Shown one piece after another: positions 62,935 through 64,000 of a stretch of DNA of 64,000 bases. The stretch lies in NCBI RefSeq assembly GCF_004216895.1, contig NZ_SGXE01000003.1, positions 124,001 to 188,000 of the forward strand. Reading direction: 5' to 3'. The notes under the pieces were generated by a model, which saw only the letters and a list, made by a program, of their open reading frames with translations, did not search any database and was not told the DNA's origin. Numbering within the stretch: position 1 is the first letter of the stretch; each line of letters starts with the position of its first letter. The position numbers were made by a program, and so were the translations under genes. Origin of the DNA: Aquimarina brevivitae. GTDB lineage: Bacteria > Bacteroidota > Bacteroidia > Flavobacteriales > Flavobacteriaceae.

Positions 62935-63648
62935 ATGCAAAATGCCATACATTGTATCATCGTGGATGATGAGCCCACAGCAAGAGATATTCTGGAAACC
63001 CATTTGGCAAAAATAGATCGGTTGACTGTTGTTGCCAGTTGTCCAAGCGCAGTGGAAGCTTTCAATATCATAAATCAAAAAAAAATTGACCTTATCTTTC
63101 TGGATATAAATATGCCAGGTATTACCGGTATATCTTTTGCCAAATCGATTAACAGAGCAATTAAAATCATATTTACTACTGCGTATAGAGAATACGCTAT
63201 CGAAGGCTTTGACTTACAAGCTGTAGATTACTTGTTAAAACCGATTTCATTTGAACGCTTATTACAAGCGGTGAATACATATTTCGAAACCAATCAAAAA
63301 GCGCTCAATAGCCCAGAGCAAGAACCTACAGCTTCTGATTTTATTTTTGTTAGGTCCGAGCGCAGAATGAAAAAAATCAACTTTAAAGATATCTTATATA
63401 TTGAAAGCTATAGTGATTATTTAAAGATTCATTGTAGAGAAAATACCATAGTTACCAGAGAAAATATTAGTACAATAGAGGCCAAGTTAAATCAACAAGA
63501 TTTTATCCGTACGCATCGATCTTTTATCATATCTATTAAACATATTGATTCCTATACTAATGAGGAAATCGTAATCGAAAACAAGTCCATTCCGGTAAGC
63601 CGCTCTTATAAAGACGTAGTATTGTTACGTTTAAACGCCAATAGCTAA
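62935..63648 (+). CDS. LytTR-family response regulator
   Basis: 237 residues. Receiver domain ~1-120: VDDEPTARDIL near the start, phospho-acceptor Asp in IFLDINMPGITG near 57, FTTAYREYAIEGFD and DYLLKPISF. The LytTR DNA-binding domain spans ~138-235 (RSERRMKKINFKDILYIES, HRSFIISIKHI and IPVSRSYK). Pairs with the LytS-like kinase. Possible target is the lipoprotein gene that follows at 63757, but no LytTR site pair is evident to me. Confidence 0.93.
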   Translation: MQNAIHCIIVDDEPTARDILETHLAKIDRLTVVASCPSAVEAFNIINQKKIDLIFLDINMPGITGISFAKSINRAIKIIFTTAYREYAIEGFDLQAVDYLLKPISFERLLQAVNTYFETNQKALNSPEQEPTASDFIFVRSERRMKKINFKDILYIESYSDYLKIHCRENTIVTRENISTIEAKLNQQDFIRTHRSFIISIKHIDSYTNEEIVIENKSIPVSRSYKDVVLLRLNANS

Positions 63649-63756
63649 GAATTGTAGCATTTAATTAACAACATTTCACAAAACATTAGGCTTTACTTAG
63701 GCATCCTTTTTTGTAATATGGTATCTATATAATGTATAACACAAAACTATTAACTT

Positions 63757-64000
63757 ATGAAAAATGTTTTTCTAAAATTTTTATTGATTGTACCATTATT
63801 GTTTATCGGATGTAGTGATGATGATGACGGAGCTACGATTGAAGCAACTGCTTACACCTTAGCAGAGGTTGGAGGCTCCGGAGTATCTGGTACTGCTACG
63901 TTTACTAAGGTAAATGCCACAACAACTCGAATTGATGTCGCTTTAGAAGGAACTCCTGCTGGGGGCGATCATCCAATGCACATTCATATGAATGATGCTG
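63757..64000 (+). CDS. CHRD-like lipoprotein (partial)
   Basis: Truncated by the right edge; 81 residues are visible. Lipoprotein signal FLKFLLIVPLLFIGCSDDDD with Cys19 and an acidic stretch after it. The visible beta-strand pattern with GVSGTATFTKVNATT and the DHPMHIHMND segment resembles CHRD or superoxide-dismutase-like copper proteins with His-x-His. The rest is needed to decide. It follows the LytTR regulator by 108 bp in the same direction. Confidence 0.6.
   Translation, partial: MKNVFLKFLLIVPLLFIGCSDDDDGATIEATAYTLAEVGGSGVSGTATFTKVNATTTRIDVALEGTPAGGDHPMHIHMNDA

Overview
The window is from an AT-rich member of the Bacteroidota, most likely a marine Flavobacteriaceae. The evidence is a SusC/SusD/SusE outer-membrane system, many lipoproteins, TPR-type and LytS/LytTR two-component genes, an M13 peptidase, promoters with a TAnnTTTG-type -7 box, and starts without Shine-Dalgarno sequences. 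I see no rRNA, tRNA, CRISPR array, insertion sequence or prophage. It reads as ordinary chromosome with several compact functional modules.

Layout. 1-5000: N-terminal part of a ComM/YifB ATPase, monofunctional aspartate kinase, a divergent ACT-like protein and an M13 metallopeptidase. 5000-6000: an Xre/RES toxin-antitoxin pair with a well-formed promoter that contains a perfect palindrome. 6900-11730: a nearly complete molybdenum cofactor operon (moeA, modE-like, mobA, moaD, moaE, fused moaC-moaB, moaA) with a ModE-box-like dyad in front of modE. 11800-16400: hybrid histidine kinase, CarboxypepD_reg-like protein, S41 peptidase and small hypotheticals. 16960-17410: a noncoding stretch with strong hairpins that look like a small minus-strand RNA. 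17400-19000: DUF4202 protein and an exported protein with two NarX/PilJ-type P-boxes, which may be linked to nitrate use and so to the cofactor operon.

18985-38801 is an alpha-glucan (starch/maltodextrin) utilisation region. SusC, SusD, SusE and a surface amylase face right. LacI regulator, MFS maltose transporter, beta-phosphoglucomutase, GH65 maltose phosphorylase and two GH13 enzymes face left, followed by pfkA, gapA and a BadF-type sugar kinase. Matching LacI-type operator sequences lie between lacI and susC and upstream of pfkA, so polysaccharide uptake and upper glycolysis may share a regulator.

38988-64000: a C39-peptidase ABC exporter with its HlyD partner, two tandem paralogous TPR histidine kinases, a CocE/NonD hydrolase, a tilS-dsbD-SDR operon, a sigma-like protein, pabB with an FMN reductase, a DEAD-box helicase followed by a NYN-LOTUS protein, a membrane hydrolase, a subclass B1 metallo-beta-lactamase with all zinc ligands, an MsbA-type ABC transporter, a double CDGSH protein, a TolQ/MotA-like membrane protein, a LytS/LytTR pair and the start of a CHRD-like lipoprotein.

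No wholly new multi-gene system is proven. The observations I rate highest are the B1 beta-lactamase, the shared LacI operators, the structured small-RNA candidate at 17212-17314, the ModE box in a flavobacterial cofactor operon, and the promoter/palindrome of the RES toxin-antitoxin pair.
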